A DNA stretch of 64,000 nucleotides from Marinomonas ostreistagni (GCF_016888445.1 NZ_JAFEKF010000002.1:1-64000), one strand, 5' to 3'. Counted from the stretch's first letter, positions 43,962 to 53,934 are shown. Notes: generated from the letters alone by a model not told the origin. Translations and numbers: made by a program.

Positions 43962-45664
43962 GCCAACGGCTTACCCGCTACCAAAAGCTCAGTCAGCTGC
44001 TTGGCGGGTAAACCTTTAGCAAACCAATACCCTTGGCCTTTTTGACAGCCTTGCTGGTGCAAGGCTAGCGCCTGCGCTTCGGTCTCGATGCCCTCTGCCA
44101 CCAAATCAAAGCCTAAGCCATGGGCCAAAAATACAATCGCTTGGGTAATCATCGGATCAGAAATTTGCTCTGCACCGCCACCAGAGACAAAGCAGCGATC
44201 AATTTTAATGCGATCAATCGGCAAGGTTTTCAGATAACGCATAGAAGAATACCCTGTACCAAAGTCATCAATGGCGACTTTGACTCCTGCTCGACGCGCC
44301 TCAGACAGGGCATACAAGCTCGACAAGCCACTGTCGACAAACACCTCTTCGGTCAGCTCCAGCATCAAGCTGCCTGGCGGCAAATGATAATCTTGCAGTA
44401 CATTACCGATCAGCTCATCAAAACTCACATGCAATAAGTGCCGTGGCGAAATATTTACCGACATAGTTAATTCAAAGCCTTGGGCGCGCCAATCCTGCAA
44501 CTGTTGCGCGGCATGGCGCACCACCCATTCGCCCAGCGGCGTGATCAGGCCGACGCGACTGGCTTCGCTAATAAACTCATCCGGCATCAGTAAAGAGCCA
44601 TCTGGTAAGCGCCAGCGGATCAAAGCTTCAACACCGACAATACGATAATCGTCTAGATTGACGATCGGCTGGTAGTGCAGTTCAAACTCGTTATTATCAA
44701 GCGCCTGCTGCAGGCCATTTTCGACCCGTGTCTCTTTATGCAGACGCGCCTGAAGATCATCACTAAACACCAAAAAGCGCGCATCGATGGCGTTCTTTTT
44801 ACATTCGTAAAGCGCCATATCAGCTTTGCGCATCAGCTCAGAAACGGTTTCACCTTGGTTGGGAAACACCGCAATGCCCATACTCGCGGACACCACCAAT
44901 TGCTTATAATCCAAGGTAGCAGGGCGTGACACTTCGGCTAAAATTTTGCTACACAGCCGCTCTAAGCTCACCAAATCATGAATGTTATCCAGCAAAATGG
45001 TGAACTCATCGCCGCCGATACGCGCGACAAAATCACTGGCACGAATGCCGCGACTGATGCGCTGCCCCACCAAAGTCAGCAATAGGTCGCCGACGTGATG
45101 CCCTAAGGTATCGTTGACGTTTTTAAAGCGGTCTAAATCCAAAAAGGCGATCGCCACATGACTTTGGTTACGCTTGGCGCGCTCTAACGCGAGCTCCGCG
45201 TGCTCCTCAAAAATCAGACGATTGCCCAAACCGGTTAAGGGGTCACGCTTGATCAATTGCGATATTTTCTGCTCGCTGCGTTTGCGCTCAATCGCATGGC
45301 GAATGCTGCGCTCTAATAGCGCCGAAGTGAGCTCATCTTTGGGAATAAAATCCGACGCGCCTAGCTGCATCAGCACATCGTCAAGCTCCGGTGCTTGCAG
45401 ACCTGTCAGCACAATAATCGGCGTATCCAAGCCAATCAGCTTGGCATGTTTAAACAAATCCGTTGCCGTATGGCCTTCTAGGAAATAATCCGCCAATACC
45501 GCATCAAACTGCCCTTCCACCAAGGTATTCAGCGCCTCGGCATAAGAGGTCACATGACACAACTCAAATTGCGTGCGCGTGGCATGACTCAAATAGGTCC
45601 GCAAAAGAATGTAATCTTCTGGATCGTCCTCGATCACCAGTACTGAGAGTTTGTTTTGTTCCAT
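43958..45664 (-). CDS. Response regulator with GGDEF and EAL domains
   Basis: A 568-residue c-di-GMP protein. A receiver (LSVLVIEDDPEDYILL, acceptor in DAVLADYFLEG) is followed by GGDEF (ARIGGDEFTILL, intact) and EAL (VEALIRWRLPDG, DDFGTGYSSMRYLK) domains. Both catalytic signatures are present, so it could make or degrade c-di-GMP. The ATG at 45664 with an AAAGGAAAG site, 7 bases after the upstream stop, is chosen over one at 45712 that overlaps the previous gene by about 40 bases. It is the third gene of a kinase-receiver-GGDEF/EAL operon. Confidence 0.92.
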   Translation of the reverse strand: MEQNKLSVLVIEDDPEDYILLRTYLSHATRTQFELCHVTSYAEALNTLVEGQFDAVLADYFLEGHTATDLFKHAKLIGLDTPIIVLTGLQAPELDDVLMQLGASDFIPKDELTSALLERSIRHAIERKRSEQKISQLIKRDPLTGLGNRLIFEEHAELALERAKRNQSHVAIAFLDLDRFKNVNDTLGHHVGDLLLTLVGQRISRGIRASDFVARIGGDEFTILLDNIHDLVSLERLCSKILAEVSRPATLDYKQLVVSASMGIAVFPNQGETVSELMRKADMALYECKKNAIDARFLVFSDDLQARLHKETRVENGLQQALDNNEFELHYQPIVNLDDYRIVGVEALIRWRLPDGSLLMPDEFISEASRVGLITPLGEWVVRHAAQQLQDWRAQGFELTMSVNISPRHLLHVSFDELIGNVLQDYHLPPGSLMLELTEEVFVDSGLSSLYALSEARRAGVKVAIDDFGTGYSSMRYLKTLPIDRIKIDRCFVSGGGAEQISDPMITQAIVFLAHGLGFDLVAEGIETEAQALALHQQGCQKGQGYWFAKGLPAKQLTELLVAGKPLA

Positions 45665-45671
45665 CTTTCCT

Positions 45672-46103
45672 TTACCACTCTTTTGAGGATATCCAGCGCT
45701 CATACACAGCACTTAACACCGTGACTAACTCTGCGACACTGTCGGGTTTACCAATATGCTCATCCGCGCCCAGCGCTAAGGTACGTAAGCGCTCTTCACT
45801 GGCACACGAAGTCGAAAACACAATAATGCGTAAGCACTTAAGCTCAGATTGTTGGCGCAACCGCGCTAGCCAATCCAGGCCACTCTTACCCGGCATATTC
45901 AAATCCAATAACAAGGCTACAGGGCGTTGGGCTAACCACGCTTCAATTTGTCCAAGATACGCCCCAAACTGCTCACTGGTTTGAATATGAGTGAAACTCA
46001 GTGGCAACTGCGCCCGGCGTAGCGCCGTCGAGACCAGCAACGCATCCTCTTGATCGTCGTCTAGCATCAGTAGTATTGGCGTGTCCGCCTGTTCTTCACT
46101 CAT
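45672..46103 (-). CDS. Single-domain response regulator
   Basis: A 143-residue stand-alone receiver of the Rcp1-like type. It has the acidic pocket LLMLDDDQEDALLV, the acceptor Asp in LLLDLNMPGKSG, Ser/Thr in VFSTS and Lys in HIGKPDS. There is no output domain, so it probably relays phosphate within the operon. It overlaps the histidine kinase gene by 8 bases and precedes the GGDEF-EAL gene. Confidence 0.92.
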   Translation of the reverse strand: MSEEQADTPILLMLDDDQEDALLVSTALRRAQLPLSFTHIQTSEQFGAYLGQIEAWLAQRPVALLLDLNMPGKSGLDWLARLRQQSELKCLRIIVFSTSCASEERLRTLALGADEHIGKPDSVAELVTVLSAVYERWISSKEW

Positions 46104-47403
46104 CCACTAACACCTGTTTGGGTAGCTCTATCACCATGGTTGTGCCTTCATTGACCACTGGTTGCGCATATATCACGCCACCATGGCGTTGTACGATCTT
46201 GCGACAAATCGCCAAGCCCATCCCCGTACCCGCGTAAGCTTGTTTATCGTGCAAACGCTTGAACACCTCAAACACCTGCTCAGCAAACACTGGCTCAAAG
46301 CCAATGCCATTATCCACTACTCGCAGCCGATAGTGGCTGTCATCCTCTTCGGCACTGATGCGTATCACGGGCTGACGCTCAGGGTGATGGTATTTGAGCG
46401 CATTACTGATCAAATTTTGAAACAACTGGCGCATTTGTACGGCATCGCCATAGACTTCAGGCAAGGGACCGACTTCGATCGTCGCCTGTTCGTCTTCGAT
46501 GGCCAGCTGTAGATCCTCCAACACATCCTGCAACACAGGTGCCAGCGGCATCAATCGTAATGGGCTCGCCTGTGAAGTCACGCGACTGTACGCCAGCAAA
46601 TCTTCTAGCAAACTGCGCATCCGTTGGGCAGCGCTGACTATGTAACCTGAAAAGGTCTGCCCTTCTTCATTAAACTGCCCATACTCACCTTCCTGCAGCA
46701 GGGTCGAAAAGGCAATGATTTTGCGCAATGGCTCGCGCAAATCATGGGAAGCAATAAAAGCAAACTCCTGTAACTCACGGTTAGACAGCTCAAGCGCTTC
46801 GTTGCGCTCGTGGATACGCTCTTCATAAGCTTTACGCTGACTGATATCGACCAGTGACGCGACAATTTCGGCGCCACCCTCTAAATCCACAGGGTGTAAA
46901 CCCACTTCCAACGGCACATAAGACCCATCAAAGCGTACCCCGTATAAATCTCGGCGAGCGCCCATCATGCGCTTCGAGGGCTTTGCTTGAAACTGTTCGC
47001 GATCGTGGATATGCCCTGCGCGTAATTCCGGCGGTACCAGCTGCTCCACTGGTATGCCCACTAAATCGTTAGGTTGGCAGCGAAAGATATGCGCCGCCAT
47101 ACTGTTGGCTTGCGTAATCTTGCCTTCTTGATTGACCACCAACATACCATTCGGCGCTGACTCAAAAATGCTGGTCATGCGCTTTTTCGTTTGGCCCGTG
47201 GCAGTGGTCTCTTGGGCCAGCTGGTCGGCCATGGTTTGGCGCGCTTGAATACTTTGATCCAGCTGCTGCTGGAGCGCTTGATTACGCCGGCGTAACGGTT
47301 GCACGACACGAGCACGATATAGCCAGAGCGCTAGCAACGCGCTACCAAGCCCTACTAACAAGACAATCAAACCTGCCACATAACCACCCGGCATCCCATG
47401 CAT
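46096..47403 (-). CDS. PAS-domain sensor histidine kinase
   Basis: A kinase of 435 residues from the chosen start. It has an N-terminal membrane helix (about 7-28), coiled coil, PAS domain (SIFESAPNGMLVVNQEGKIT to SLVDISQRK), H-box FAFIASHDLREPLRKI, and HATPase motifs NLISNALKYH, DNGIGF and GTGMGLAICRKIV. ATG at 47403 is chosen because AAAGGAGG sits 6 bases upstream; a longer version from 47607 adds 68 unconserved residues. Cotranscribed with a single receiver and a receiver-GGDEF-EAL protein. Its cytoplasmic PAS suggests sensing of an internal or membrane signal. Confidence 0.92.
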   Translation of the reverse strand: MHGMPGGYVAGLIVLLVGLGSALLALWLYRARVVQPLRRRNQALQQQLDQSIQARQTMADQLAQETTATGQTKKRMTSIFESAPNGMLVVNQEGKITQANSMAAHIFRCQPNDLVGIPVEQLVPPELRAGHIHDREQFQAKPSKRMMGARRDLYGVRFDGSYVPLEVGLHPVDLEGGAEIVASLVDISQRKAYEERIHERNEALELSNRELQEFAFIASHDLREPLRKIIAFSTLLQEGEYGQFNEEGQTFSGYIVSAAQRMRSLLEDLLAYSRVTSQASPLRLMPLAPVLQDVLEDLQLAIEDEQATIEVGPLPEVYGDAVQMRQLFQNLISNALKYHHPERQPVIRISAEEDDSHYRLRVVDNGIGFEPVFAEQVFEVFKRLHDKQAYAGTGMGLAICRKIVQRHGGVIYAQPVVNEGTTMVIELPKQVLVDE

Positions 47404-47695
47404 GCCAGCCTCCTTTTGCCACTCTAATGCATCAGTATAGGCGAATCTTTGGGCCTGTGTGCTAAGCAAACTCTGAGACAGACATGACCCTAAGAATGCA
47501 CCACAGCAATTCGCTTTCTCCTCCGACCTCACAACCTTGCAAGACTTTGTTACAGTAGGTTGCTCTACTTTACCACTTGCGTGCATAAGGTTTGCTACAT
47601 TTGCCAAATCTGGGTGAGCATTTTTTGATCTTATCGCCTAGATTTATAACAACGTTAGTTACAAAGTCCCATAAAAATAACAAGGGTTGCTGACC

Positions 47696-48943
47696 ATGAA
47701 GAAAATTGCGTTAGGTTTATCAAGCATTGCCATCTCTGTTGCCGCGGCTACCGCGCACGCTGGCGAAGTAGAAGTTTTACACTGGTGGACATCCGGTGGT
47801 GAAGCCGCTTCTATCAATGTACTGAAAGACTTGATGACCGAAGAAGGTCATACGTGGAAAGATTTCGCTGTCGCTGGTGGTGGCGGTGAATCGGCTATGA
47901 CGGTGCTTAAATCTCGTGCTATCGCGGGTAATCCGCCTGCAGCGGCACAAATCAAAGGCCCAACTATCCAAGAATGGGGTGATCTAGGCTTCCTAACCAA
48001 CTTGGACTCGGTTGCCGAACAAGGTCAGTGGGACCAAAAACTTCCAGCAGTGGTCAGCGACGTCATGAAATACGACGGTCACTATGTTGCCGCACCAGTC
48101 AACGTACACCGTGTAAACTGGATGTGGGCCAACCCTGAAATCTTCAAAAAAGCCGGCGCTTCTATCCCAACCACTTGGGATCAATTCTTTGAAGCCGCTG
48201 ACAAAATCAAAGCCGCAGGCTTCACACCACTGGCACACGGTGGTCAAGCATGGCAAGACGCGACGCTATTTGAAGCGATTGCGCTAGCCAAAGGCTCTGA
48301 ATTCTACAATGCTGCCTTTGTTGAACTAGACGACGATACTCTGCGCAGCGATGACATGATCGATGTGTTCGCTAAATTCAAGAAAACCCGTGACTACGTA
48401 GATCCTGGCTTCTCTGGCCGTGACTGGAACATCGCCACCTCGATGGTGATCAACGGTGACGCTGCCATGCAAATCATGGGTGACTGGGCCAAAGGCGAAT
48501 TCACCGCAGCAGGCAAAAAAGCCGGTATCGACTACGTTTGCTACGCCGCACCAGGCACCAGTGGCCAGTTTACCTTTAACATCGATTCGCTAGCGATGTT
48601 CCAGGTGGACGATGAAGGCGCGCAAAGTGCTCAGCAAGATCTTGCTAAGCTGATGCTTGAGCCAACCTTCCAAGAGACCTTTAACCTAAACAAAGGCTCG
48701 ATCCCTGCCCGTCTAAACATGCCACGCGACAAGTTTGATACCTGTGCGCATGCGTCGATGGATGCCTTCTTAGCCAGCTCATCAACAGATGATCTTGTGC
48801 CGAGTATGGCGCACGGCATGGCTGTAAACTCGATGGTTCAAGGCGCGGTCTTTGATGTGGTCACCAACTTCTACAACAACGAGTCTATGACCGCTGAAGA
48901 AGCCGTTGACCGCTTAGCACGTGCGATCCAAGCGAGCATGTAA
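47696..48943 (+). CDS. gtsA: Glucose/mannose ABC transporter, substrate-binding protein
   Basis: The periplasmic sugar-binding protein of a CUT1-type importer, 415 residues from ATG 47696 with a signal peptide (cleavage near AHAG). EVLHWWTSGGEAASINVL, GGGGESAMTVLKSRAIAG, PVNVHRVNWMW and INGDAAMQIMGDWAKGE closely match Pseudomonas GtsA. The AAGGG site at 47682-47686 fits ATG 47696 rather than an in-frame TTG at 47687, which would directly abut it. It is the first gene of gtsABCD. Confidence 0.93.
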   Translation: MKKIALGLSSIAISVAAATAHAGEVEVLHWWTSGGEAASINVLKDLMTEEGHTWKDFAVAGGGGESAMTVLKSRAIAGNPPAAAQIKGPTIQEWGDLGFLTNLDSVAEQGQWDQKLPAVVSDVMKYDGHYVAAPVNVHRVNWMWANPEIFKKAGASIPTTWDQFFEAADKIKAAGFTPLAHGGQAWQDATLFEAIALAKGSEFYNAAFVELDDDTLRSDDMIDVFAKFKKTRDYVDPGFSGRDWNIATSMVINGDAAMQIMGDWAKGEFTAAGKKAGIDYVCYAAPGTSGQFTFNIDSLAMFQVDDEGAQSAQQDLAKLMLEPTFQETFNLNKGSIPARLNMPRDKFDTCAHASMDAFLASSSTDDLVPSMAHGMAVNSMVQGAVFDVVTNFYNNESMTAEEAVDRLARAIQASM

Positions 48944-48956
48944 ACAGCGCTAATGC

Positions 48957-48980
48957 GAGACCAACCATGGGGTTGGTCTC
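48957..48980 (+). other. Hairpin between gtsA and gtsB
   Basis: GAGACCAACC (48957-48966) and GGTTGGTCTC (48971-48980) form a 10-bp stem with a 4-base loop. The following bases are C/T-mixed rather than a clean T-run. Such a hairpin after a binding-protein gene usually protects the upstream mRNA or partly terminates, giving more binding protein than permease. Confidence 0.7.
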
Positions 48981-49010
48981 TCTTCTCTCCTCAAAGTAGA
49001 AGCACCCATT

Positions 49011-49940
49011 ATGAATAAAAATGCCGCTAAAGCTGGGTCTACCGCGACGCCAGCGGGTCGTCCTGCGCGCCTGAGCTTGGCCGATTGGATGCCCAAAATC
49101 GTGATGGCACCGACTGTGGTTGCCGCAGTGGTGTGTATATACGGCTACATGATTTGGACCGCCGTACTGTCTTTTACCAACTCTCGTATGCTACCGACGT
49201 ACAACTTCGTCGGCTTTGATCAGTACGAGCGTTTGTTTATGAATGATCGCTGGCTTGTTGCCCTAAGTAACTTAGGGATTTTCGGCGGTTTATTCATCTT
49301 AATTTGTTTGTTCCTAGGCGTAATGCTAGCGATCTTCCTCGACCAGAAAATTCGTGCTGAAGGGGCGATCCGTACTATTTACTTATACCCGATGGCGATC
49401 TCTTTCATCGTGACCGGTACCGCGTGGAAGTGGCTCTTAAACCCAACCAACGGTATCGAAAAAATGATGATCGAAATGGGCTTCGAAGACTTCCGTTTTG
49501 GTTGGCTGACCGACCCAGATATGGTGGTCTACTGTCTAGTCATCGCGGCGGTATGGCAAGCCTCTGGCTTCGTGATGGCGCTGTTCTTGGCAGGTCTTCG
49601 TGGCGTCGACGGCGAAATGATCAAAGCGGCTCAGCTTGATGGCGCGGGCATCTTTACCACTTACCGTCGCATCATTTTACCATCGCTTAAGCCCGTGTTT
49701 TTCAGTGCTTTGGTGATCCTTTCGCACATTGCGATCAAGAGTTTCGACTTGGTAGCAGCCTTGACCAACGGTGGCCCAGGTTACTCATCTGACCTGCCAG
49801 CAAACTTCATGTACGCCCACGCCTTTACCCGTAGTCAGATCGGCCTAGGTGCCGCGTCTGCGATGGTGATGCTGGGTTGTGTCTTGGCCATCTTGATCCC
49901 TTACTTGTACTCAGAATTACGAGGTGAGCGCCATGAGTAA
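49011..49940 (+). CDS. gtsB: Sugar ABC transporter permease
   Basis: The first membrane subunit of the importer (309 residues, six helices). The EAA loop, which docks the ATPase, is visible as DGEMIKAAQLDGAGIFTTYR followed by RIILPSLKPVF. The N-terminal helix VVAAVVCIYGYMIWTAVLSF is typical of MalF/UgpA types. It overlaps gtsC by 8 bases. Confidence 0.92.
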   Translation: MNKNAAKAGSTATPAGRPARLSLADWMPKIVMAPTVVAAVVCIYGYMIWTAVLSFTNSRMLPTYNFVGFDQYERLFMNDRWLVALSNLGIFGGLFILICLFLGVMLAIFLDQKIRAEGAIRTIYLYPMAISFIVTGTAWKWLLNPTNGIEKMMIEMGFEDFRFGWLTDPDMVVYCLVIAAVWQASGFVMALFLAGLRGVDGEMIKAAQLDGAGIFTTYRRIILPSLKPVFFSALVILSHIAIKSFDLVAALTNGGPGYSSDLPANFMYAHAFTRSQIGLGAASAMVMLGCVLAILIPYLYSELRGERHE

Positions 49941-50814
49941 TCCTGCTAAACGTCAAACCACGGCGCTAGATAAAGCCTTACGCTTTGGCCTGTACGCGAT
50001 GCTGATCGCCATGGCCGCGGTCTACTTAGCACCCTTTATCGTGATGTTGTTAACCTCGCTAAAAGACGTAGAAGAAATCCGTACTGGCACGCTACTTTCT
50101 TTGCCTGGCTCGATTGATTTCAGTGCGTGGAGCAAAGCGTGGAGCGGCGCCTGCACCGGTAGCCAATGTGAAGGTATGGCACCCTACTTCTTTAACTCAT
50201 TTAAAATCGTGATTCCGGCGGTGGCGATTTCGACGCTGTTAGGCGCGATCAATGGTTACGTGATTTCGCACTGGAAATTCCGCGGCAGCGACTTCTTCTT
50301 TGCAGCGCTGTTAGTGGGCTGTTTCATTCCATTCCAAGTAATCTTGCTACCGATGGCACGTACCTTGGGTTGGTTGGGCATTGCCAACACCACCGCTGGT
50401 TTGGTGATGGTGCACGTGGTCTACGGTGTGGCATTTACGACACTGTTTTTCCGTAACTTCTACCAAGCGATCCCAGTGGAATTGGTCAAAGCAGCACGCC
50501 TTGATGGCGCCGGCTTCTTCACCATCTTCTACCGTATTATCTTGCCGGTTTCGACACCCATCATCGTCGTGACGGTTATTTGGCAGTTCACGCAAATTTG
50601 GAACGACTTCCTATTTGGCGTGGCGTTCTCTGGCTTCGACACACAACCTGTGACGGTAGCTCTTAACAACCTAGTGAACACCAGCTTCGGTGGTAAGGAA
50701 TACAACGTCGATATGGCCGCTGCCATCATCGCCGCCCTACCCACGCTATTGGTTTACGTGTTAGCAGGCAAATACTTCGTGCGCGGCCTAACAGCAGGCG
50801 CGGTTAAAGGTTAA
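49933..50814 (+). CDS. gtsC: Sugar ABC transporter permease
   Basis: The second permease subunit (293 residues, six helices, MalG/UgpE type). The EAA motif reads IPVELVKAARLDGAGFFTIF followed by YRIILPVSTP. ATG 49933 is preferred to GTG 49924 because GGTGAG lies at the right distance upstream. The coding region overlaps gtsB by 8 bases, so translation is coupled. Confidence 0.92.
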   Translation: MSNPAKRQTTALDKALRFGLYAMLIAMAAVYLAPFIVMLLTSLKDVEEIRTGTLLSLPGSIDFSAWSKAWSGACTGSQCEGMAPYFFNSFKIVIPAVAISTLLGAINGYVISHWKFRGSDFFFAALLVGCFIPFQVILLPMARTLGWLGIANTTAGLVMVHVVYGVAFTTLFFRNFYQAIPVELVKAARLDGAGFFTIFYRIILPVSTPIIVVTVIWQFTQIWNDFLFGVAFSGFDTQPVTVALNNLVNTSFGGKEYNVDMAAAIIAALPTLLVYVLAGKYFVRGLTAGAVKG

Positions 50815-50892
50815 GCATTTAGGTTGGCTTTTTAAAGCAGACAGAGCCGGCGACGTCATCCGCCGGCCAGTGAAAGAATTTGGAGAAATAAC

Positions 50893-52002
50893 ATGGCAAG
50901 TCTAGTCATTGAAAATGTTAAAAAACGCTACGGCCAAACAGAAATTTTAAAAGGCATCGACATCTCAATCGAAGCCGGTGAATTCCTTATCCTAGTTGGC
51001 CCATCGGGCTGTGGTAAATCGACCCTGATGAACTCGATCGCAGGGCTAGAAGACGTTTCTGAAGGCCGTATTTTGATTGGCGATCAAGACGTCACCTTCT
51101 CAAGCCCGAAAGATCGCGACATCGCAATGGTGTTCCAGTCATACGCCCTGTACCCAAATATGACCGTCGCTGAGAACATCTCGTTTGGCCTAGAAATGCG
51201 CAAAGTGCCCAAAGACGAGCGTGAGGCCGAAGTGCAACGCGTCGCTGATATGCTACAGATCGGTCACTTACTCAAGCGTAAACCAGCGCAACTATCAGGT
51301 GGTCAGCGTCAGCGTGTGGCCATGGGTCGCGCTCTAGCACGTCGCCCGAAGATGTACCTATTCGACGAGCCGCTGTCTAACCTAGACGCTAAGCTTCGTG
51401 TCGAAATGCGTACCGAAATCAAGAAGTTACACCAAAAACTTGGCACCACTATCGTCTATGTAACCCACGATCAGATCGAAGCCATGACGCTGGCCGATCG
51501 CATCGCCGTGATGAAAGACGGTGAAGTGCAGCAGCTTGGCACACCACAGGAAATCTACGACAACCCAACAAACTTGTTCGTTGCAGGCTTTATGGGCTCT
51601 CCGGCGATGAACTTCATCCCAGCGAAAGTAGTGGAACACAGCGGTAGCTACGCGTTAGAGCTGCAAGCGACGCAACCAACATTGGTACCGTTCCCGAGCG
51701 CTGACAGCCTTAAAGCCTACGCTGGCAAAGAGATTTTACTGGGTCTGCGCCCAGAAATGATCACCGAACCACAGCCACACAAAGAAGGCGCTGAGTTTGT
51801 CGTCAAAGCAGACATCGATGTGGAAGTGATTGAGCCTATGGGCGCCGATACTATGGTGCTGACGCGTATTTCCGATGCCGAAGTGAACTGTCGCTGTAAC
51901 CCAGCCTACCCAGCTAAAGCGAACGAAACCATTGCCATGATGTTTGATACGTCTAAAGCCGTTGCCTTTGATAAAGACACTGGCCAGCGTATCGATAACT
52001 AA
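50893..52002 (+). CDS. gtsD: Sugar ABC transporter ATP-binding protein
   Basis: The ATPase of the importer (369 residues), MalK/UgpC class. Walker A is GPSGCGKSTLMNS, the signature is LSGGQRQRVAMGRALARRP and Walker B is MYLFDEPLSNLDAKLR, followed by the His-switch YVTHDQIEAMTLADR. A C-terminal OB-type regulatory domain (about 240-369, with LLGLRPEMI) is present. It closes gtsABCD; a terminator follows at 52030-52054. Confidence 0.93.
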   Translation: MASLVIENVKKRYGQTEILKGIDISIEAGEFLILVGPSGCGKSTLMNSIAGLEDVSEGRILIGDQDVTFSSPKDRDIAMVFQSYALYPNMTVAENISFGLEMRKVPKDEREAEVQRVADMLQIGHLLKRKPAQLSGGQRQRVAMGRALARRPKMYLFDEPLSNLDAKLRVEMRTEIKKLHQKLGTTIVYVTHDQIEAMTLADRIAVMKDGEVQQLGTPQEIYDNPTNLFVAGFMGSPAMNFIPAKVVEHSGSYALELQATQPTLVPFPSADSLKAYAGKEILLGLRPEMITEPQPHKEGAEFVVKADIDVEVIEPMGADTMVLTRISDAEVNCRCNPAYPAKANETIAMMFDTSKAVAFDKDTGQRIDN

Positions 52003-52029
52003 CGTTTAGTCGTCTCTTCGACGCTTTTT

Positions 52030-52054
52030 AGCCGGCCTTGTGCCGGCTTTTTTT
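52030..52054 (+). terminator. Terminator after gtsD
   Basis: AGCCGGC (52030-52036) and GCCGGCT (52042-52048) with a 5-base loop, then six Ts. Confidence 0.88.
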
Positions 52055-52222
52055 ATGCATTTTCAGCTTTTCATCAGGGTTTTGAAAAGATTGGGTATAG
52101 AACATCAAGCTTCCCGTTTTCGCTAACACAGCGCCCTTAGACTTTGTTTACAATCAAGGCATACATCGCTCGGAAACTTGACGCTCGCTGGTCACAGCGT
52201 CATACAGAAAAAGGACAAAGGC

Positions 52223-53854
52223 ATGAATACCCAGCGCTATCTTACCCAATTTGCCCTATCGGGCGTTGTCATCGGCCTGACTGGCTGCTCGCTGTTTAGC
52301 TCTTCGCACACCGATACAGAGCTCACTGATAGCGCTGCGGCGTGGCAAGCAGGCCAAGAGTACAAACTGACCTTGTTACACACCAATGACCATCATGGTC
52401 ACTTCTGGCCCAACGAACACGGCGAGTACGGGATGGCGGCGCGTAAGACCTTGATCGACAACATTCGCGAAGAGGTATTGCTAAACGATGGCCATAGCTT
52501 GCTGCTATCCGGCGGCGATGTGAACACTGGCGTGCCTGAGTCAGACCTATTGCACGCCGAGCCGGATTTTAAAGGCATGAAAGCCCTAGGCTATGACGCC
52601 ATGGCGCTGGGGAACCATGAGTTTGATAATCCGGTAGACGTGCTGAAACAACAGCAACAATGGGCTGGCTTCCCGTTTTTATCAGCCAATATCCTTGACG
52701 AAGACACCGGCGAGCCACTGTTTGATGCTTACAAGATCTTTAGCGTGGGTGATTTGCGTGTCGCCGTAGTGGGCTTCACCACGGATGATACCATCCACAT
52801 CGGCAACCCAGAATACCTCGAAGGCTTGCGTATCGAGTCCCCGATTGAGGTCGCTCAAGACCTGATCCCAACACTTGAGTCGCAATCCGACTTGATCGTC
52901 GCTGTGACCCATATGGGTCATTACGATAACGCTCAACACGGCAGCAATGCCCCAGGCGATGTCAGCTTAGCGCGCTCAGTGCCAGGCATTGATGTCATTG
53001 TCGGCGGCCATTCGCAAGATCCATTATTTGAGCCAGACAAACAAAACGGTACGCTGATTTTACAAGCCGATGAGTGGGGTAAATATCTCGGTCGCTTGGA
53101 TCTGAGCATCGTTGATGGAGAAATTACCTCTGCCGACTATGAGCTAATCCCTGTGAACCTAAAAGAAAAAGTCGGTAAAGCCGATGGCTCGATCGAGCAC
53201 AAACTGATCGGCCCCGAAATCGCTCAAGACAAAGACGTGCAAGCTATGCTGCGCCCTTATTACGAGCTCGGCCAAGCCAAAATGGGCGCACCGATCGGCT
53301 ACACTGATGCCAAACTAGAAGGCGATCGCGACCAAGTGCGCAGCCGCGCCACCAACCTTGGTAACTTGATCACCCATGCCATGATTAAAAAGCTCGATGC
53401 CGACGTCGCGGTGATGAACTCAGGCGGCATTCGCGACAGCATTGCCGCTGGCGAAATCAGCTACAAAGCCGTGCTGCAAGTACAGCCGTTTAACAATCAG
53501 CTGGTGTACGTCGACATGACAGGCGCAGAGCTGGCGGATTACCTATCTGTGGTGGCAAGCAAAGAAGCTGGCACTGGTGCTTTTGCTCAGCTCAGCGGCG
53601 CCACTCTAGTGGTGACTGATGGCAAGGCGCAAAACATTCGCATCAACGAAAAGCCACTTGACCCAAGCCAAACCTACCGCCTAGCGCTCAATAGCTACAG
53701 TGCAGCAGGCGGCGATGGCTACCCAGATGTCACAGGGCATAAGCATTACAAAGAATCAGGCTATGGCGATGCCGAAGTCTTGGCCGAGTACATCAAAGAC
53801 TACTCACCGATCATGGTCACACAATATCGACCAGCAGATGCGGTGCTACACTAA
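52223..53854 (+). CDS. 5'-nucleotidase/UshA-family lipoprotein
   Basis: A 543-residue exported metallophosphoesterase. The signal peptide ends in a lipobox (LTGC, Cys about residue 22), so it should be membrane-anchored. Metal-binding motifs are LLHTNDHHGHFW, GGDVNTGVPESD, GNHEFDNP and VGGHSQDP. The C-terminal 5'-nucleotidase domain has NSGGIRDSIAAGEI and NSYSAAGGDGYP. It resembles UshA, which hydrolyses UDP-sugars and nucleotides. ATG 52223 with an AAAGG site replaces an upstream ATG at 52178. It is separate from gtsABCD. Confidence 0.9.
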   Translation: MNTQRYLTQFALSGVVIGLTGCSLFSSSHTDTELTDSAAAWQAGQEYKLTLLHTNDHHGHFWPNEHGEYGMAARKTLIDNIREEVLLNDGHSLLLSGGDVNTGVPESDLLHAEPDFKGMKALGYDAMALGNHEFDNPVDVLKQQQQWAGFPFLSANILDEDTGEPLFDAYKIFSVGDLRVAVVGFTTDDTIHIGNPEYLEGLRIESPIEVAQDLIPTLESQSDLIVAVTHMGHYDNAQHGSNAPGDVSLARSVPGIDVIVGGHSQDPLFEPDKQNGTLILQADEWGKYLGRLDLSIVDGEITSADYELIPVNLKEKVGKADGSIEHKLIGPEIAQDKDVQAMLRPYYELGQAKMGAPIGYTDAKLEGDRDQVRSRATNLGNLITHAMIKKLDADVAVMNSGGIRDSIAAGEISYKAVLQVQPFNNQLVYVDMTGAELADYLSVVASKEAGTGAFAQLSGATLVVTDGKAQNIRINEKPLDPSQTYRLALNSYSAAGGDGYPDVTGHKHYKESGYGDAEVLAEYIKDYSPIMVTQYRPADAVLH

Positions 53855-53934
53855 AGATTGATCTAGCGCCAAGCATTTTGTTTAGATTAAGCTAATATAA
53901 AGACAGACACAGCAATCTTGCGAAGGAGTCCTCT

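Noticed and set aside
47404-47607. 68-residue N-terminal extension of the PAS kinase
   Set aside because: Cys/Ser-rich and without family support, while AAAGGAGG sits just before ATG 47403.
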